In this document: piece after piece, positions 1 through 9,105 of the stretch
How positions within the stretch are numbered: the first letter of the stretch is position 1
How the letters are laid out: every line of letters starts with the position of its first letter
DNA from: Oxalobacter sp.
GTDB lineage: Bacteria; Pseudomonadota; Gammaproteobacteria; Burkholderiales; Burkholderiaceae_D
Length of the DNA stretch: 17,244 nucleotides
Reading direction: 5' to 3'
NCBI GenBank assembly: GCA_012512465.1
Contig: JAAZED010000208.1
Coordinates: 1 to 17,244 of the forward strand
Position numbers and translations under genes: made by a program
Notes under the pieces: model-generated
Database searches by the model: none
What the model saw: the letters and a program-made list of their open reading frames with translations, nothing else
Told to the model about the DNA's origin: nothing

Positions 1-584
1 ATACGAGTGCGGAACTTGTCGCGCTCAGGGGTGGAGAACAGACCGTCGAGCACCTTGCCGATCGTCGAGCGAACGAAGTCCTGCGGAATCTTGGCCCGGT
101 CTTCCGCCCAGTCGGTTTCCATCACGCCGGTGGAAGGGGATTCGACATTAATCATGAAGCCATTATCCTGCCAGAACTCCTTGATCTCCTGCCAGAGTTC
201 CTCCGGTGTCCGGTTGACCACCAGCCAGCGCTGGCTGCCATCCCTTTCTATATGCGCATCGGTTGCTTCCTTGGGGGCCACCACAATGCCTGAACCCGGA
301 CCGACAACAACGGCCCTGGTTCCGGTTTGCGACTCCAGCTTCTGCTGGTAATCCGACGCCGTAATGGTGCCTGATGCCGCCTCGGGAACCGCGTAGCGGT
401 TATCCCGCTGAAGCTGGGTCAGATCGGGTGGAACCTCAAGCCGCTGTGTCGGACTTTTGGCATTTTCACTTTTGTAATCAATCCTGTCGGCCTGGAACAT
501 CTCATCCCATGAGGTACAACCGGAAAGCATGGCAAACGCACTACAGCACAATACAGCAAGCGTGATTCTTTTCATTGATTTCAT
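1..584 (-). CDS. bamC: BamC (NlpB/DapX) outer-membrane assembly lipoprotein, C-terminus cut by window edge
   Basis: Read on the minus strand from ATG at 584 and running off the left edge, so about 194 residues are visible. The first 23 residues form a lipoprotein signal: a basic start (MKSMKR), a hydrophobic stretch, and the lipobox LSGC with the acylated Cys at residue 23. The +2 residue is Thr, not Asp, which fits sorting to the outer membrane. The body carries the BamC-type region around RWLVVNRTPEELWQEIKEFW, followed by an FMINVESPSTGVMETDWAED segment. BamC is an accessory lipoprotein of the BAM complex, which folds beta-barrel proteins into the outer membrane. It lies 44 nt downstream of dapA on the same strand, the dapA-bamC order also known from E. 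coli, so co-transcription is likely. An inner ATG at 575 is an alternative start. A GAGG about 13 nt upstream of 584 is the only SD-like site. Confidence 0.88.
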   Translation of the reverse strand, partial: MKSMKRITLAVLCCSAFAMLSGCTSWDEMFQADRIDYKSENAKSPTQRLEVPPDLTQLQRDNRYAVPEAASGTITASDYQQKLESQTGTRAVVVGPGSGIVVAPKEATDAHIERDGSQRWLVVNRTPEELWQEIKEFWQDNGFMINVESPSTGVMETDWAEDRAKIPQDFVRSTIGKVLDGLFSTPERDKFRTR

Positions 585-628
585 ATTATTCGGGCATCCT
601 CGATTGGCAACACCACCGGCCTGCCCGT

Positions 629-1510
629 TTATTTGAGATTGACGCCGCTTTCCTGCCATGCCTTGCGAACCACATCATGACAGGCGGCACCCAGCGGCAC
701 CAGAGGCAAACGAATGCCTGACGGAATGAGTCCCAGTTCACTCATCAGCCACTTCAATGGAACCGGGTTAGGCTCCACAAAAAGCTGGGTATGCAGCGGG
801 AAAAGACGGTCATTGATCTTGCGTGCCGCGGCAATATCACCTTTGAGGGCTGCAGCGCACATCAGGTGCATGTCCCTGGGTGCGACATTGGCCACAACAG
901 AAATGTTACCTTTGCCGCCACACAACATCAGCGCCATCGCAGTTGCATCATCGCCGGAATAAACACTGAAATTCTGCGGTACCTGACGGAGAAGGTCGAT
1001 ACCCCTGGCAATATTGCCTGTGGCATCCTTGACACCCGCAATACCAGGAACCTGTGCCAGACGAAGAATCGTCTCATTGGACATATCCGCCACCGTCCGG
1101 CCCGGGACATTGTAAAGAATGAGCGGCAGATCAATGGCTTCTGCAATCTTGCTAAAGTGCTGGTACATGCCTTCCTGGGTCGGCCTGTTGTAATACGGCA
1201 CGACCTGCAGGGATGCGTTTGCACCGGCTTTTTTGGCATATTCAGTCAGCTCAATGGCTTCCGCTGTCGAATTGCCGCCTGTACCGGCAATGACAGGAAC
1301 CCGTTTATTGACATGCTCCACAGCCACCTTGACGAGCTCACAATGCTCTTCAAAGGAAACGGTGGGTGATTCACCCGTTGTACCAACAATGACAATGGCA
1401 TCGGTGCCTTCGGCAACATGCCAGTCAATCAATCTGCGCAGACAATCCAGATCAAGACTTCCATCCGGCTGCATGGGCGTGACAATTGCAACTAAGCTAC
1501 CCTGAATCAT
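629..1510 (-). CDS. dapA: 4-hydroxy-tetrahydrodipicolinate synthase
   Basis: This enzyme condenses pyruvate with aspartate-semialdehyde, the first committed step to diaminopimelate and lysine, and acts in the cytoplasm. The 293-residue protein has the normal family length, and its key residues fall at the same numbers as in E. coli DapA: T44-T45 (in VGTTGESP), Y133 (LYNVPGR), R138 and the Schiff-base lysine K161 (GVKDATG). The frame is open upstream to 1558, but that extension (16 residues) would cover the -10 box of the promoter at 1542-1571. The family also begins at [12 protein letters not shown], so I place the start at 1510. The ribosome binding site is weak (an isolated GAG about 12 nt upstream). 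bamC follows after 44 nt and probably shares the transcript. Confidence 0.97.
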   Translation of the reverse strand: MIQGSLVAIVTPMQPDGSLDLDCLRRLIDWHVAEGTDAIVIVGTTGESPTVSFEEHCELVKVAVEHVNKRVPVIAGTGGNSTAEAIELTEYAKKAGANASLQVVPYYNRPTQEGMYQHFSKIAEAIDLPLILYNVPGRTVADMSNETILRLAQVPGIAGVKDATGNIARGIDLLRQVPQNFSVYSGDDATAMALMLCGGKGNISVVANVAPRDMHLMCAAALKGDIAAARKINDRLFPLHTQLFVEPNPVPLKWLMSELGLIPSGIRLPLVPLGAACHDVVRKAWQESGVNLK

Positions 1511-1541
1511 GGCGTTATTACTCGTGTGTTTGAAAAACCTG

Positions 1542-1571
1542 ATTGTAGCGGATACCAAACTGAAATGGCAT
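1542..1571 (-). promoter_or_regulatory. sigma70-type promoter for dapA-bamC
   Basis: On the minus strand, ATGCCA (1566-1571, 4 of 6 to TTGACA) is followed by an 18-nt spacer and TACAAT (1542-1547, 5 of 6 to TATAAT). Transcription would begin near 1535, giving a leader of about 25 nt before the dapA ATG at 1510. The site lies between dapA and the fold-back repeat, so dapA appears to be separable from gltBD. This is read by eye, with no experimental support. Confidence 0.5.
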
Positions 1572-1640
1572 AATTCCGCAAAAAACTTACTGTAACATGA
1601 TGTTTCAGAATAGTGCGCAAGTCACATCGTGCAAAGCCAT

Positions 1641-1788
1641 TCAGGAATCGCCGCTTCATGGGTTTTTCGAAATGAAGAGCAAGGCGCACGGCGCGCAGCA
1701 AGAGCGGCATATCCCAAGATAGACAAGCTTGCGAGCACCGAAGAGCGCAGCAATTCGTTTGCAAAATCCGTGAAGCGGCGGTTCCTCA
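1641..1788. repeat. Fold-back (MITE-like) element between gltD and dapA, with TCA flanks
   Basis: A terminal inverted repeat is visible: GGAATCGCCGCTTCA at the left (1644-1658) matches the reverse complement of TGAAGCGGCGGTTCC at the right (1771-1785), with one mismatch in 15. The similarity continues inward with gaps (TTTTTCGAAATGAAG against TTTTGCAAACGAATT, then AGCAAG-like blocks). The roughly 140-bp unit could therefore fold into one long imperfect hairpin. It is flanked on both sides by TCA (1641-1643 and 1786-1788), which fits a 3-bp target duplication. The right TCA is also the gltD stop codon read on the minus strand. It contains no convincing gene. It may act as a transcription terminator or processing site after gltD. 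Whether it is a mobile repeat depends on copies elsewhere in the genome, which I cannot see. Confidence 0.6.
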
Positions 1789-3252
1789 GCAAAGCTGCGC
1801 AGCCTCTCCCATCAGGTAACGGTCAACAGCCTGTGCACATTCCCGCCCCTCGCGAATAGCCCAGACAACCAGCGATTGTCCCCGGCGCATGTCGCCTGCA
1901 GTAAAAACCTTTTCAACAGACGTCCGATAGGATCTTTCACTTGCATCTGCCAGCGCCAGGGCATTGCCGCGCATATCCTTTTCCACCCCGAAATCATCCA
2001 GCACCTGGGCAACCGGGCTGGCAAAACCGGCAGCGATCAATACCAGATCGGCAGGAATTTCAAACGCCGAACCGGACTGTTCAACAAAGCGGCCATCGAT
2101 AACATCCACCCGGCAGGCAACCAGTTTTTCCACCCGCCCCCTTTTTCCTTCAATACGCTTGGTCAACACCTGCCAGTCCCTGTCACATCCCTCTTCGTGA
2201 GAGGATGAAACCCGAAGTTTGTTGGGCCAGTAAGGCCATGCCAGCAATTTATTCTCCACTTCCGGCGGCCTTGGCATACGATCCAGTTGCAGGATGCTGG
2301 CCGCACCCTGCCGGTTGGAAACCCCCACACAATCCGATCCGGTATCTCCACCGCCAATCACAACCACCCGCTTTCCCGCCGCGGAAATCCGGCTGCTCCC
2401 TTTTTTACCCGGCCCCTTCAGGTTCTGTGCCACGAGGAATTCCATCGCATAATGCACACCCGCCAAATCGCTGCCAGGCACATCCAGTTCACGGGGCTGC
2501 TCGGCACCGCCAGCCAGGATCACCGCGTCAAAATCACGAAGCAGCACCCTTGGTGCAATTGTTTCGGTTGACTGGTTGGCGATCCGTTCGGGAAACTTCC
2601 GGCCGACCAGGACACCGGTGCGAAATTCGACCCCTTCTTCCCGCATCTGTGCAATCCGCCGGTCAATGACATGCTTTTCCAGCTTGAAGTCGGGTATCCC
2701 ATAGCGCAACAACCCGCCAATACCGTTATTTTTTTCAAAAACCACCACATCATGCCCGGCTCTTGCCAGTTGCTGGGCAGCGGCCAGTCCGGCAGGCCCG
2801 GAGCCGACAATGGCAACCCGTTTCCCTGTCCTGATTGTTGCCCGTTCCGGCATGATCCATCCGTTTTCCCAGCCGGTCTCGATAATGAAGCGCTCAATTG
2901 ACTTGATTCCGACCGGATCGGTTATCAGGCCTGCGACACACGCTGCCTCGCAGGGGGCCGGACAGACCCTGCCGGTGATTTCCGGAAAATTATTGGTCAG
3001 GTGCAGCCTCTCAAGCGCCTCGCGAAACCTGCCCTGGTAAACCAGGTCATTCCAGTCCGGGATGATATTGTTGACCGGACAGGCATTGTTACAGAAAGGC
3101 ACACCGCAATCCATGCAGCGCGCCCCCTGCTGAGAAGCCTGCTCCTGAGTCAGTGTCAGTGTGAACTCCCGGTAATTTTTCAGGCGCTCAACAGGAGCGA
3201 GGTGGGATTCCTCCAGACGCTCAAACTCCATAAAACCGGTTATTTTTCCCAT
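1786..3252 (-). CDS. gltD: Glutamate synthase (NADPH) small subunit
   Basis: GltD passes electrons from NADPH through FAD and Fe-S clusters to GltB, which makes glutamate from glutamine and 2-oxoglutarate. The N-terminal domain has the cluster-binding cysteines C46, C49, C54 and C58 ([14 protein letters not shown]) and then C97, C101 and C105 ([10 protein letters not shown]). The FAD-binding Rossmann motif GSGPAG is at about 150-155, and the NADPH site GGGDTGSDC at about 300-308. The C-terminal flavin motif [15 protein letters not shown] precedes the end. The length of 488 residues is close to the family norm (E. coli about 472). An AAGGA lies 5 nt before the ATG at 3252. The gene starts 40 nt after gltB and must be co-transcribed with it. 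Its stop codon abuts the fold-back repeat. Confidence 0.97.
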   Translation of the reverse strand: MGKITGFMEFERLEESHLAPVERLKNYREFTLTLTQEQASQQGARCMDCGVPFCNNACPVNNIIPDWNDLVYQGRFREALERLHLTNNFPEITGRVCPAPCEAACVAGLITDPVGIKSIERFIIETGWENGWIMPERATIRTGKRVAIVGSGPAGLAAAQQLARAGHDVVVFEKNNGIGGLLRYGIPDFKLEKHVIDRRIAQMREEGVEFRTGVLVGRKFPERIANQSTETIAPRVLLRDFDAVILAGGAEQPRELDVPGSDLAGVHYAMEFLVAQNLKGPGKKGSSRISAAGKRVVVIGGGDTGSDCVGVSNRQGAASILQLDRMPRPPEVENKLLAWPYWPNKLRVSSSHEEGCDRDWQVLTKRIEGKRGRVEKLVACRVDVIDGRFVEQSGSAFEIPADLVLIAAGFASPVAQVLDDFGVEKDMRGNALALADASERSYRTSVEKVFTAGDMRRGQSLVVWAIREGRECAQAVDRYLMGEAAQLC

Positions 3253-3292
3253 TTTTATCCTTCGCTTTCCTCTTTCATGACATGCTGCCTCA

Positions 3293-6200
3293 TCAGGCTG
3301 TCACACCTTGTGTCTCTTGAACACTTCTTTGCGCATCCAGATCAACAAGCGCGCGCCGGTATTCCATCGGAAACACCTTGACGAACTTTGTACGCGCACC
3401 AGGCCAGTCATCCATCAGCTGACGTGCTGTCATGCTGCCGGTATGGATGAAATGGCTTTCGATCATGCGCTTGAGAATGATTTCATCCGCCTGTAGCTCA
3501 TCATGGCGGCTCATACGGTGCCAGAGGGCACGGTCCCTGTTTTTTTCCTGCTCAACCCGTGAAAAAACCGGCTCCAGCGTTACCATGGACAGATTGCATC
3601 GCCGCTCGAAAGAACCCGCCGGATCATAGACATACGCAATACCGCCTGACATGCCTGCCGCAAAGTTGCGGCCTGTCGGGCCAAGCACCACCACGGTGCC
3701 GCCAGTCATGTATTCGCAGCCGTGATCACCAACACCTTCCACGATGGCTATCGCACCGGAGTTCCGCACGGCAAAGCGCTCGCCTGCGATGCCGTGAAAA
3801 AAAGCTTCCCCGGCAATCGCGCCATAAAGCACGGTATTGCCGGCGATTATATTGTGCTCCGGACGCCCCCGAAACTGGGCATTCGGCCTCAGAATCAGGC
3901 GCCCGCCCGAGAGCCCTTTTCCAACATAATCATTGGCTTCACCGACCAGATCAAGCGTGATGCCCCGCGCCAGGAATGCACCGACAGATTGCCCCGCCGT
4001 TCCCTGGAGCTGGATATGGATCGTATCGTCAGGCAGGCCCTGGTGACCGTATCGCCTTGCGACCTCGCCAGAAAGCATGGCACCCACTGTACGGTTGCTG
4101 TTTTTAACAGGGGAAATAAAAGAAATTTTCTCCCCTTTTTCCAGTGCCGGCATGGATTGCGCAATCAACCGGTGATCCAGCGCGTCTTCCAGACCGTGAT
4201 CCTGTGTTTCGGCATGCTTCTTATGAATGCTTTCATCCGTTTCGGGCGCATAGAAAAGACGGCTGAAATCCAGCCCCCTTTCCTTCCAGTGTGCAATCGC
4301 CCCGGATTTATCCAGCAGATCAACCCGACCGATCAGATCGGCATAGTGGCGGATACCCAATTGCGCCATAATCTGGCGCAACTCTTCAGCAACAAAGAAG
4401 AAATAATTGACGACATACTCCGGCTTGCCATTGAATTTCGCTCTTAACACCGGGTCCTGCGTTGCCACCCCGACCGGGCAGGTATTGAGATGGCACTTGC
4501 GCATCATGATACATCCCTGGGTGACCAGCGGCGCAGTGGCAAAGCCGACCTCATCCGCCCCGAGCATGGCGGCTATCGCGACATCCCGCCCCGTTTTCAT
4601 CTGCCCGTCAGCCTGGATGCGGACACGTCCCCGCAGGTTGTTGAGCACCAGTGTCTGCTGTGTTTCGGCAAGCCCGATTTCCCAGGGAGAACCGGTATGC
4701 TTGATCGAGGAAAGCGGCGATGCGCCGGTACCGCCATCATGTCCTGAAATCACCAGATGATCGGCCTTGGCCTTGGATACCCCGGCCGCAATAGTGCCCA
4801 CACCGACTTCGGAGACGAGCTTGACGGAAATAGAAGCGCGCGGATTGACATTTTTCAGGTCATGTATCAGTTGCGCCAGATCCTCAATGGAATAAATATC
4901 GTGATGCGGCGGCGGGGAAATCAGGCCAACACCCGGCACCGAGAAGCGCATGCTCGCAATATATTCCGATACCTTGTCCCCCGGCAACTGCCCGCCTTCT
5001 CCGGGCTTGGCGCCTTGGGCCATCTTGATCTGGATTTCATCAGCAGTATTGAGGTATTCCGCTGTCACGCCAAAACGGCCGGAAGCCACCTGCTTGATAC
5101 GGGAGCGCAACGAATCGCCTTCCTGCAATTCGATATCAGCTACGATGCGGTCTTTCCCCAGGATGGAAGCCAGTGTTTCGCCCTTTTTGACAGAGATGCC
5201 CGCCAGCTCGCTTTCATAGCGCCGGGGATCTTCTCCGCCCTCCCCGGTATTGGATTTACCGCCAATCCGGTTCATGGCAACCGCCAGTGACGCGTGGGCT
5301 TCCGCACTGATGGACCCCAGTGACATGGCGCCTGTTGCAAAGCGTTTGACGATTTCCCTGGCAGGTTCCACCTCATCAATCGGAATCGCGCGCATGGGAT
5401 CAACCCTGAATTCAAAAAGCCCCCTCAGTGTCATCTGACGACGCGACTGGTCATTGATGATCTGGGCAAACTCCTTGTAGGTATTGTAGTTATTGGAGCG
5501 CGTGGAATGCTGGAGCGTCGCAATCGCATCCGGCGAAAACAGATGGGCCTCCCCCTGGCTCCGGAAAGCATATTCGCCCCCCACGTCCAGTGTCCGGGCA
5601 TATTTCCGGCTTTGTCCGAATGCCAGCCGGTGCAGGCGCAGGGATTCTTCAGCTACATCAAAAACACCCATCCCTTCCACGCTGGTTGTCGTTCCCTTGA
5701 AATACTTATCCACCAGTGCACTAGACAGCCCTATTGCTTCGAATATCTGTGCGCCACAATAGGAGCGATAAGTGGAAATGCCCATTTTGGACATGACCTT
5801 GAGCATGCCCTTGTTGATTGCCTTGATAAAGTTGGCCTGCGCGGCTTTTACCGTCAGATCAGGTGAAAGCGAGGAAGCCATTTCTGCCAGTGTTTCCAGC
5901 GCCAGGTAAGGATGAACCGCTTCCGCGCCATAACCGGCCAGCAGCGCAAAGTGATGAGTCTCCCTTGCTGATCCGGTTTCAACAACCAGCCCCGTCGAAG
6001 CACGCATCCCTTTTGCGATGAGATGCTGGTGTACTGCCGAAGTCGCCAACAGCGCAGGTACCGCTACCCTTGCTGAATCAATGGACCTGTCGGAAACAAT
6101 CAGGATATTGTGCCCGGATCTGACGGCATCAACGGCTTCGGCACAAATCGAGGCAATATGCGCTTCAATTCCGTCGCGTCCCCACGCAAGCGGATAACAG

Positions 6201-7981
6201 ATATCCAACTCGTAAGAGCGGAATTTTCCATTGGTATAAGCGTCGATACTGTGAATGGCCTCCATTTCAGCAAACCCCAGAACCGGCTGGCGGATTTCGA
6301 GGCGCATCGGCGGATTGACATTGTTGGTATCCAGCAGGTTGGGCTTGGGCCCAACATAGGAAATGAGGGACATCACCATCTCTTCCCGAATGGGATCAAT
6401 GGGCGGATTCGTCACCTGGGCAAAGCGCTGCTTGAAATAGTTGTAGATCAGCTTGGGACGGTTTGACAGCACGGCCAAAGGCGCATCATTGCCCATCGAA
6501 CCGATCGCTTCTTCTCCCGTGAGTGCCATTGGCGGAAGAATCACCTTGAGATCTTCTTGCGTAAAACCAAATGCCTGCTGCCGGTCCAGGAGCGGCACGG
6601 AAGAAACCGGGATAGTGCTCACCTGCTCTTTCAGTTCATGCAGATTGATGCAGACTGACTTGATCCACGCCTGGTAAGGGCGGGCATTGGCATAAATATT
6701 CTTGATTTCCGTATCATCGATAATTCTCCCGGCTTCCATGTCCACCAGGAACATCCGGCCCGGCTCAAGACGCCATTTCCTGATAATCCGGGATTCGGGT
6801 ATGGGCAACACACCGGTTTCCGAGGCCATGACGACCAGATCATCGTCTGTCACGACATAGCGTGCCGGGCGAAGGCCGTTGCGATCCAGCATGCCGCCAA
6901 TCTGGCGTCCATCAGTAAATGCCATTGCCGCCGGACCATCCCATGGCTCCATCATCGCTGCATGGTATTCATAAAATGCGCGCCGGTTTTCATCCATCAG
7001 GTTATGGTTTTCCCAGGCTTCGGGGATCATCATCATCACGGCATGTGCCAGCGGATAGCCCGACATGACCAGCAGTTCCAGGACATTGTCAAAACAGGCG
7101 GTATCTGACTGCCCCTCATAGGTGATCGGGTACAGCTTCTGAAGATCGTCTTCCAGCACCGCAGACTTCATCATGCCTTCCCTGGCCCTGAGCCAGTTGA
7201 AATTGCCCGTGACGGTGTTGATTTCGCCATTATGCGCAACGAGACGGTAAGGATGTGCCAGAGGCCATTCCGGAAACGTATTGGTTGAAAAACGCTGATG
7301 CACCATAGCCAGCGCTGACATGCAGCGCGGGTCCTGCAAATCCCTGTAATACGTCTGCACCTGGTCAGCCAGCAGCAAGCCCTTGTAAACGATCGTGCGG
7401 GCAGACAGGGAAGGCACGAAAAATTCCTTGCAGTGCTCCAGATTCAAATCCTGAATCGCATGACCGGCGGCCTTGCGGATAACAAAGAGTTTGCGTTCCA
7501 GCACATCCGTGACCATAACATCGGGCCCGCGACCAATGAATATCTGGCGCATCACAGGCTCCTTTTCCCGCACAACCGGCGACATAGGCATATCATTGTC
7601 CACCGGTACATCGCGCCAGCCTAAAACCACCTGTCCTTCTGCCCTGACAGCCCGTTCCATTTCCCGTTCGCAGGCCAGCCGGGAACCATGCTCTTTGGGC
7701 AGGAAAATCATCCCGACACCATACTCTCCGGGCGGCGGCAATATCACCCCCTGCATCGCCATCTCTTCCCTGAAATACTGGTCGGGTATCTGGATCAGAA
7801 TACCGGCGCCGTCTCCCATCAGCTTGTCTGCACCCACGGCGCCCCTGTGCGTCAGGTTTTTCAGGATCATGAGCCCCTGTTCCACAATGGCATGGCTTTT
7901 TTGCCCTTTGATATGGGCAACAAACCCCACCCCGCAGGCATCGTGTTCATAAGCCGGGTGATATAACCCCTGTTGGCGCAT
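3293..7981 (-). CDS. gltB: Glutamate synthase (NADPH) large subunit
   Basis: This is the large subunit of GOGAT, the glutamate-forming arm of ammonium assimilation. At 1562 residues it has the normal length for bacterial GltB. A short propeptide ([15 protein letters not shown]) precedes the nucleophile Cys at residue 16 (ACGVGF), which starts the class II glutaminase domain (to about 430). The central domain follows. The FMN/synthase domain includes [12 protein letters not shown] and [16 protein letters not shown] near residue 900. The 3Fe-4S cysteines are C1157, C1163 and C1168 in the [15 protein letters not shown] segment, with the classic x5, x4 spacing. The C-terminal part (about 1290-1500) has the Gly-rich beta-helix pattern ([40 protein letters not shown]). 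A strong AAGGAG sits 6 nt before the ATG. It is the first gene of gltBD. Confidence 0.98.
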   Translation of the reverse strand: MRQQGLYHPAYEHDACGVGFVAHIKGQKSHAIVEQGLMILKNLTHRGAVGADKLMGDGAGILIQIPDQYFREEMAMQGVILPPPGEYGVGMIFLPKEHGSRLACEREMERAVRAEGQVVLGWRDVPVDNDMPMSPVVREKEPVMRQIFIGRGPDVMVTDVLERKLFVIRKAAGHAIQDLNLEHCKEFFVPSLSARTIVYKGLLLADQVQTYYRDLQDPRCMSALAMVHQRFSTNTFPEWPLAHPYRLVAHNGEINTVTGNFNWLRAREGMMKSAVLEDDLQKLYPITYEGQSDTACFDNVLELLVMSGYPLAHAVMMMIPEAWENHNLMDENRRAFYEYHAAMMEPWDGPAAMAFTDGRQIGGMLDRNGLRPARYVVTDDDLVVMASETGVLPIPESRIIRKWRLEPGRMFLVDMEAGRIIDDTEIKNIYANARPYQAWIKSVCINLHELKEQVSTIPVSSVPLLDRQQAFGFTQEDLKVILPPMALTGEEAIGSMGNDAPLAVLSNRPKLIYNYFKQRFAQVTNPPIDPIREEMVMSLISYVGPKPNLLDTNNVNPPMRLEIRQPVLGFAEMEAIHSIDAYTNGKFRSYELDICYPLAWGRDGIEAHIASICAEAVDAVRSGHNILIVSDRSIDSARVAVPALLATSAVHQHLIAKGMRASTGLVVETGSARETHHFALLAGYGAEAVHPYLALETLAEMASSLSPDLTVKAAQANFIKAINKGMLKVMSKMGISTYRSYCGAQIFEAIGLSSALVDKYFKGTTTSVEGMGVFDVAEESLRLHRLAFGQSRKYARTLDVGGEYAFRSQGEAHLFSPDAIATLQHSTRSNNYNTYKEFAQIINDQSRRQMTLRGLFEFRVDPMRAIPIDEVEPAREIVKRFATGAMSLGSISAEAHASLAVAMNRIGGKSNTGEGGEDPRRYESELAGISVKKGETLASILGKDRIVADIELQEGDSLRSRIKQVASGRFGVTAEYLNTADEIQIKMAQGAKPGEGGQLPGDKVSEYIASMRFSVPGVGLISPPPHHDIYSIEDLAQLIHDLKNVNPRASISVKLVSEVGVGTIAAGVSKAKADHLVISGHDGGTGASPLSSIKHTGSPWEIGLAETQQTLVLNNLRGRVRIQADGQMKTGRDVAIAAMLGADEVGFATAPLVTQGCIMMRKCHLNTCPVGVATQDPVLRAKFNGKPEYVVNYFFFVAEELRQIMAQLGIRHYADLIGRVDLLDKSGAIAHWKERGLDFSRLFYAPETDESIHKKHAETQDHGLEDALDHRLIAQSMPALEKGEKISFISPVKNSNRTVGAMLSGEVARRYGHQGLPDDTIHIQLQGTAGQSVGAFLARGITLDLVGEANDYVGKGLSGGRLILRPNAQFRGRPEHNIIAGNTVLYGAIAGEAFFHGIAGERFAVRNSGAIAIVEGVGDHGCEYMTGGTVVVLGPTGRNFAAGMSGGIAYVYDPAGSFERRCNLSMVTLEPVFSRVEQEKNRDRALWHRMSRHDELQADEIILKRMIESHFIHTGSMTARQLMDDWPGARTKFVKVFPMEYRRALVDLDAQRSVQETQGVTA

Positions 7982-8049
7982 ACCTTACTCCTTCATCAAC
8001 GTCATTACATTCATCACACCGTTTTCCGACAAGCGTGTTTTCACTGAAA

Positions 8050-8077
8050 ATATTACGCCTCAAAAGCAGTTATGCAA
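8050..8077 (-). promoter_or_regulatory. Possible gltBD promoter next to the RAYT element end
   Basis: On the minus strand, TTGCAT (8072-8077) is followed by a 16-nt spacer and TAATAT (8050-8055). The match is modest (3 and 4 of 6). It would start transcription near 8043, about 60 nt ahead of gltB. The -35 lies only about 4-7 nt from the left end of the RAYT-type insertion, so any upstream regulator sites once present may have been displaced. Weak, by eye. Confidence 0.3.
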
Positions 8078-8083
8078 AAAAAT

Positions 8084-8155
8084 AAAAGGGGTCAGAGCGA
8101 ATTTATTTTCATCATTTTATTTGAAAAGCGATAAAGGGGACAAAGTAATATTATC
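8084..8155 (+). repeat. Two diverged direct copies of the GGGG(T/A)CA(G/A)AG motif at the left end
   Basis: Copy 1 starts at 8084 (AAAAGGGGTCAGAGCGAATT) and copy 2 at 8131 (ATAAAGGGGACAAAGTAATA), 47 nt apart. They agree at AAAGGGG-CA-AG and in the AT-rich tail. Their inverse counterpart lies at 8888-8915 beyond the transposase start. They are probably recognition sites or remnants of nested ends. Confidence 0.55.
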
Positions 8156-8176
8156 TGAAGAACAATGTGAAAAATC

Positions 8177-8872
8177 TCACACCACAAGGTCTTTGGCCGG
8201 ACGCCCCCGCTGCCCCATGCGGAATTTACGGGCTGTCCGTCTTTCAAGCTCAAGCCGGAAAGCTTCCGAGCCGATCAGCCAGCCCTGTTCAAACGCACGG
8301 GCTATCCTGCTGGCCTCATCGGAAGAAAAAGGAGAAGAAATCAGCTTGTTATAGGCTGCCTCGCGCGCAAAAGGCGTATTGCCCAGTTCCCAGTACAGCT
8401 TGTGGTCACGAATAAGCGGATCCTGCCGCAGCCCGGTATGGTGGGCATAGCTGGACCAGCGATAGTCGGATGCGAGCCGAACCAGCCCCTGCCTTACCGG
8501 CAGGAGTTCGACAAAGCAGCTGCAGCTCAGAAAACAGGGAGCCGCCTCAATGGGTGATGTCCTGTAGCGCCCTTCCCAGAGGGTACCACTGCGCTGATAC
8601 TTTCTATTAAAGTACGGGACATAATGCCGCCCCACCCACTGCATCATCCGGCCCAGACTGGCGGCATCTTTTGGCGTGGCAAGCAGATGCAGACGAGGCG
8701 CCATCAGCACATAAGCATGAATATCCACGTTATACAGGGTGGATGCCTCACGAAGCCACCGGAGAAAAGAAAAATGATCCTCATCATCCAGAAAAACCGG
8801 CTGCCGGTTATTTCCTTTTTGCAGGATGTGATGAGGCTGATAAGGAAGAATCAGACGTGCTGCCCTGGCCAT
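8177..8872 (-). CDS. RAYT/Y1-family transposase homologue with substituted catalytic residues
   Basis: The 231-residue protein matches the full-length layout of the COG1943 (IS200-like, REP-associated) family. It has the N-terminal MARAARLILPYQPHHILQKGNNRQPVF, the central RSGTLWEGRY block (95-104), the DYRWSSY block (136-142) and a C-terminal GRPAK tail. In active members the HUH motif reads LMxNHVHLLAT. Here it is LMAPRLHLLAT, with Arg at residue 60 in place of the first His and only H62 kept. The segment usually written RYIELNPVRA is CFVELLPVRQ, with Phe at residue 120 where the nucleophilic Tyr belongs and Leu for the conserved Asn. Single-strand nicking should therefore be lost although the frame is open and full length. 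A good SD (AGGTGG, 6 nt before ATG) is present. It may be a decayed transposase or a DNA-binding derivative. Confidence 0.85.
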   Translation of the reverse strand: MARAARLILPYQPHHILQKGNNRQPVFLDDEDHFSFLRWLREASTLYNVDIHAYVLMAPRLHLLATPKDAASLGRMMQWVGRHYVPYFNRKYQRSGTLWEGRYRTSPIEAAPCFLSCSCFVELLPVRQGLVRLASDYRWSSYAHHTGLRQDPLIRDHKLYWELGNTPFAREAAYNKLISSPFSSDEASRIARAFEQGWLIGSEAFRLELERRTARKFRMGQRGRPAKDLVV

Positions 8873-8927
8873 GTATCGCCACCTACCATTAATTACTCTG
8901 ACCCTATTATTTTATCATGAACAGGAT

Positions 8928-8957
8928 CTTGAAATCAGGGAGGGCACTCCTATATTT
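8928..8957 (+). promoter_or_regulatory. sigma32-like heat-shock promoter for hsp20
   Basis: CTTGAAA (8928-8934), a 14-nt spacer and CCTATAT (8949-8955) closely match the RpoH consensus CTTGAAA-N(13-15)-CCCATNT, with one mismatch in the -10. It lies upstream of a small heat-shock protein gene in the right orientation. The predicted transcript start near 8965 leaves a leader of about 140 nt. It begins 12 nt beyond the end of the RAYT unit. Confidence 0.6.
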
Positions 8958-8994
8958 GTTAATGAGCCTCCTTTTTCGTTGATACACATCATCA

Positions 8995-9008
8995 TTGCCG
9001 ATCGGCAA
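8995..9008. promoter_or_regulatory. Perfect 14-bp palindrome in the hsp20 leader
   Basis: TTGCCGATCGGCAA reads the same on both strands. It lies about 30 nt downstream of the predicted heat-shock start and about 100 nt before the hsp20 ATG. It could be an operator for a dimeric repressor or, in RNA, a short hairpin (5-bp stem, GAUC loop). There is no direct evidence for either. Confidence 0.3.
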
Positions 9009-9084
9009 AGGATTAGTCTGTAGTGAAAATGTATCCGAAATCGTTTTTTCTGAATAAAAGTTGAGGTGATTTTTATTTAAATGT

Positions 9085-9104
9085 ATTTTCAATTTGGAGA
9101 AAAT
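9085..9104 (+). promoter_or_regulatory. AT-rich hairpin over the hsp20 ribosome binding site (possible RNA thermometer)
   Basis: ATTTTC (9085-9090) can pair fully with GAAAAT (9099-9104), with AATTTGGA as the loop. The SD GGAG (9096-9099) is thus in the loop and the first stem pair, directly before the ATG at 9106. Small heat-shock genes often carry melting hairpins at this place (ROSE, fourU). This stem is weak and belongs to neither class by eye. Confidence 0.3.
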
Positions 9105-9105
9105 T

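Larger units (their letters stand above)
8081..8916. mobile_element. RAYT-type (REP-associated Y1 transposase) unit with inverted end motifs
   Basis: A single transposase gene is enclosed by opposing copies of one motif. At the left, 8081-8106 contains AAAAGGGGTCAGAGCGAATT. At the right, 8888-8915 contains the inverse: its reverse complement reads AATAGGGTCAGAGTAATTAA, sharing the core GGGTCAGAG. A second, direct, diverged copy lies inside the left end at 8131-8155 (ATAAAGGGGACAAAGTAATA). Motifs of the GGGGTCAGAG/GGGGACAGA kind are typical companions of COG1943-class transposases. The unit is about 835 bp and fills the space between the gltB and hsp20 regulatory regions. I see no clear target duplication, as expected for this family. 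Exact ends are uncertain by a few bases. Confidence 0.65.

Noticed and set aside
1507..1764. Minus-strand 85-codon frame between dapA and gltD
   Set aside because: It lies over the fold-back element and the dapA promoter, has no ribosome binding site, and its product looks like a translated repeat.
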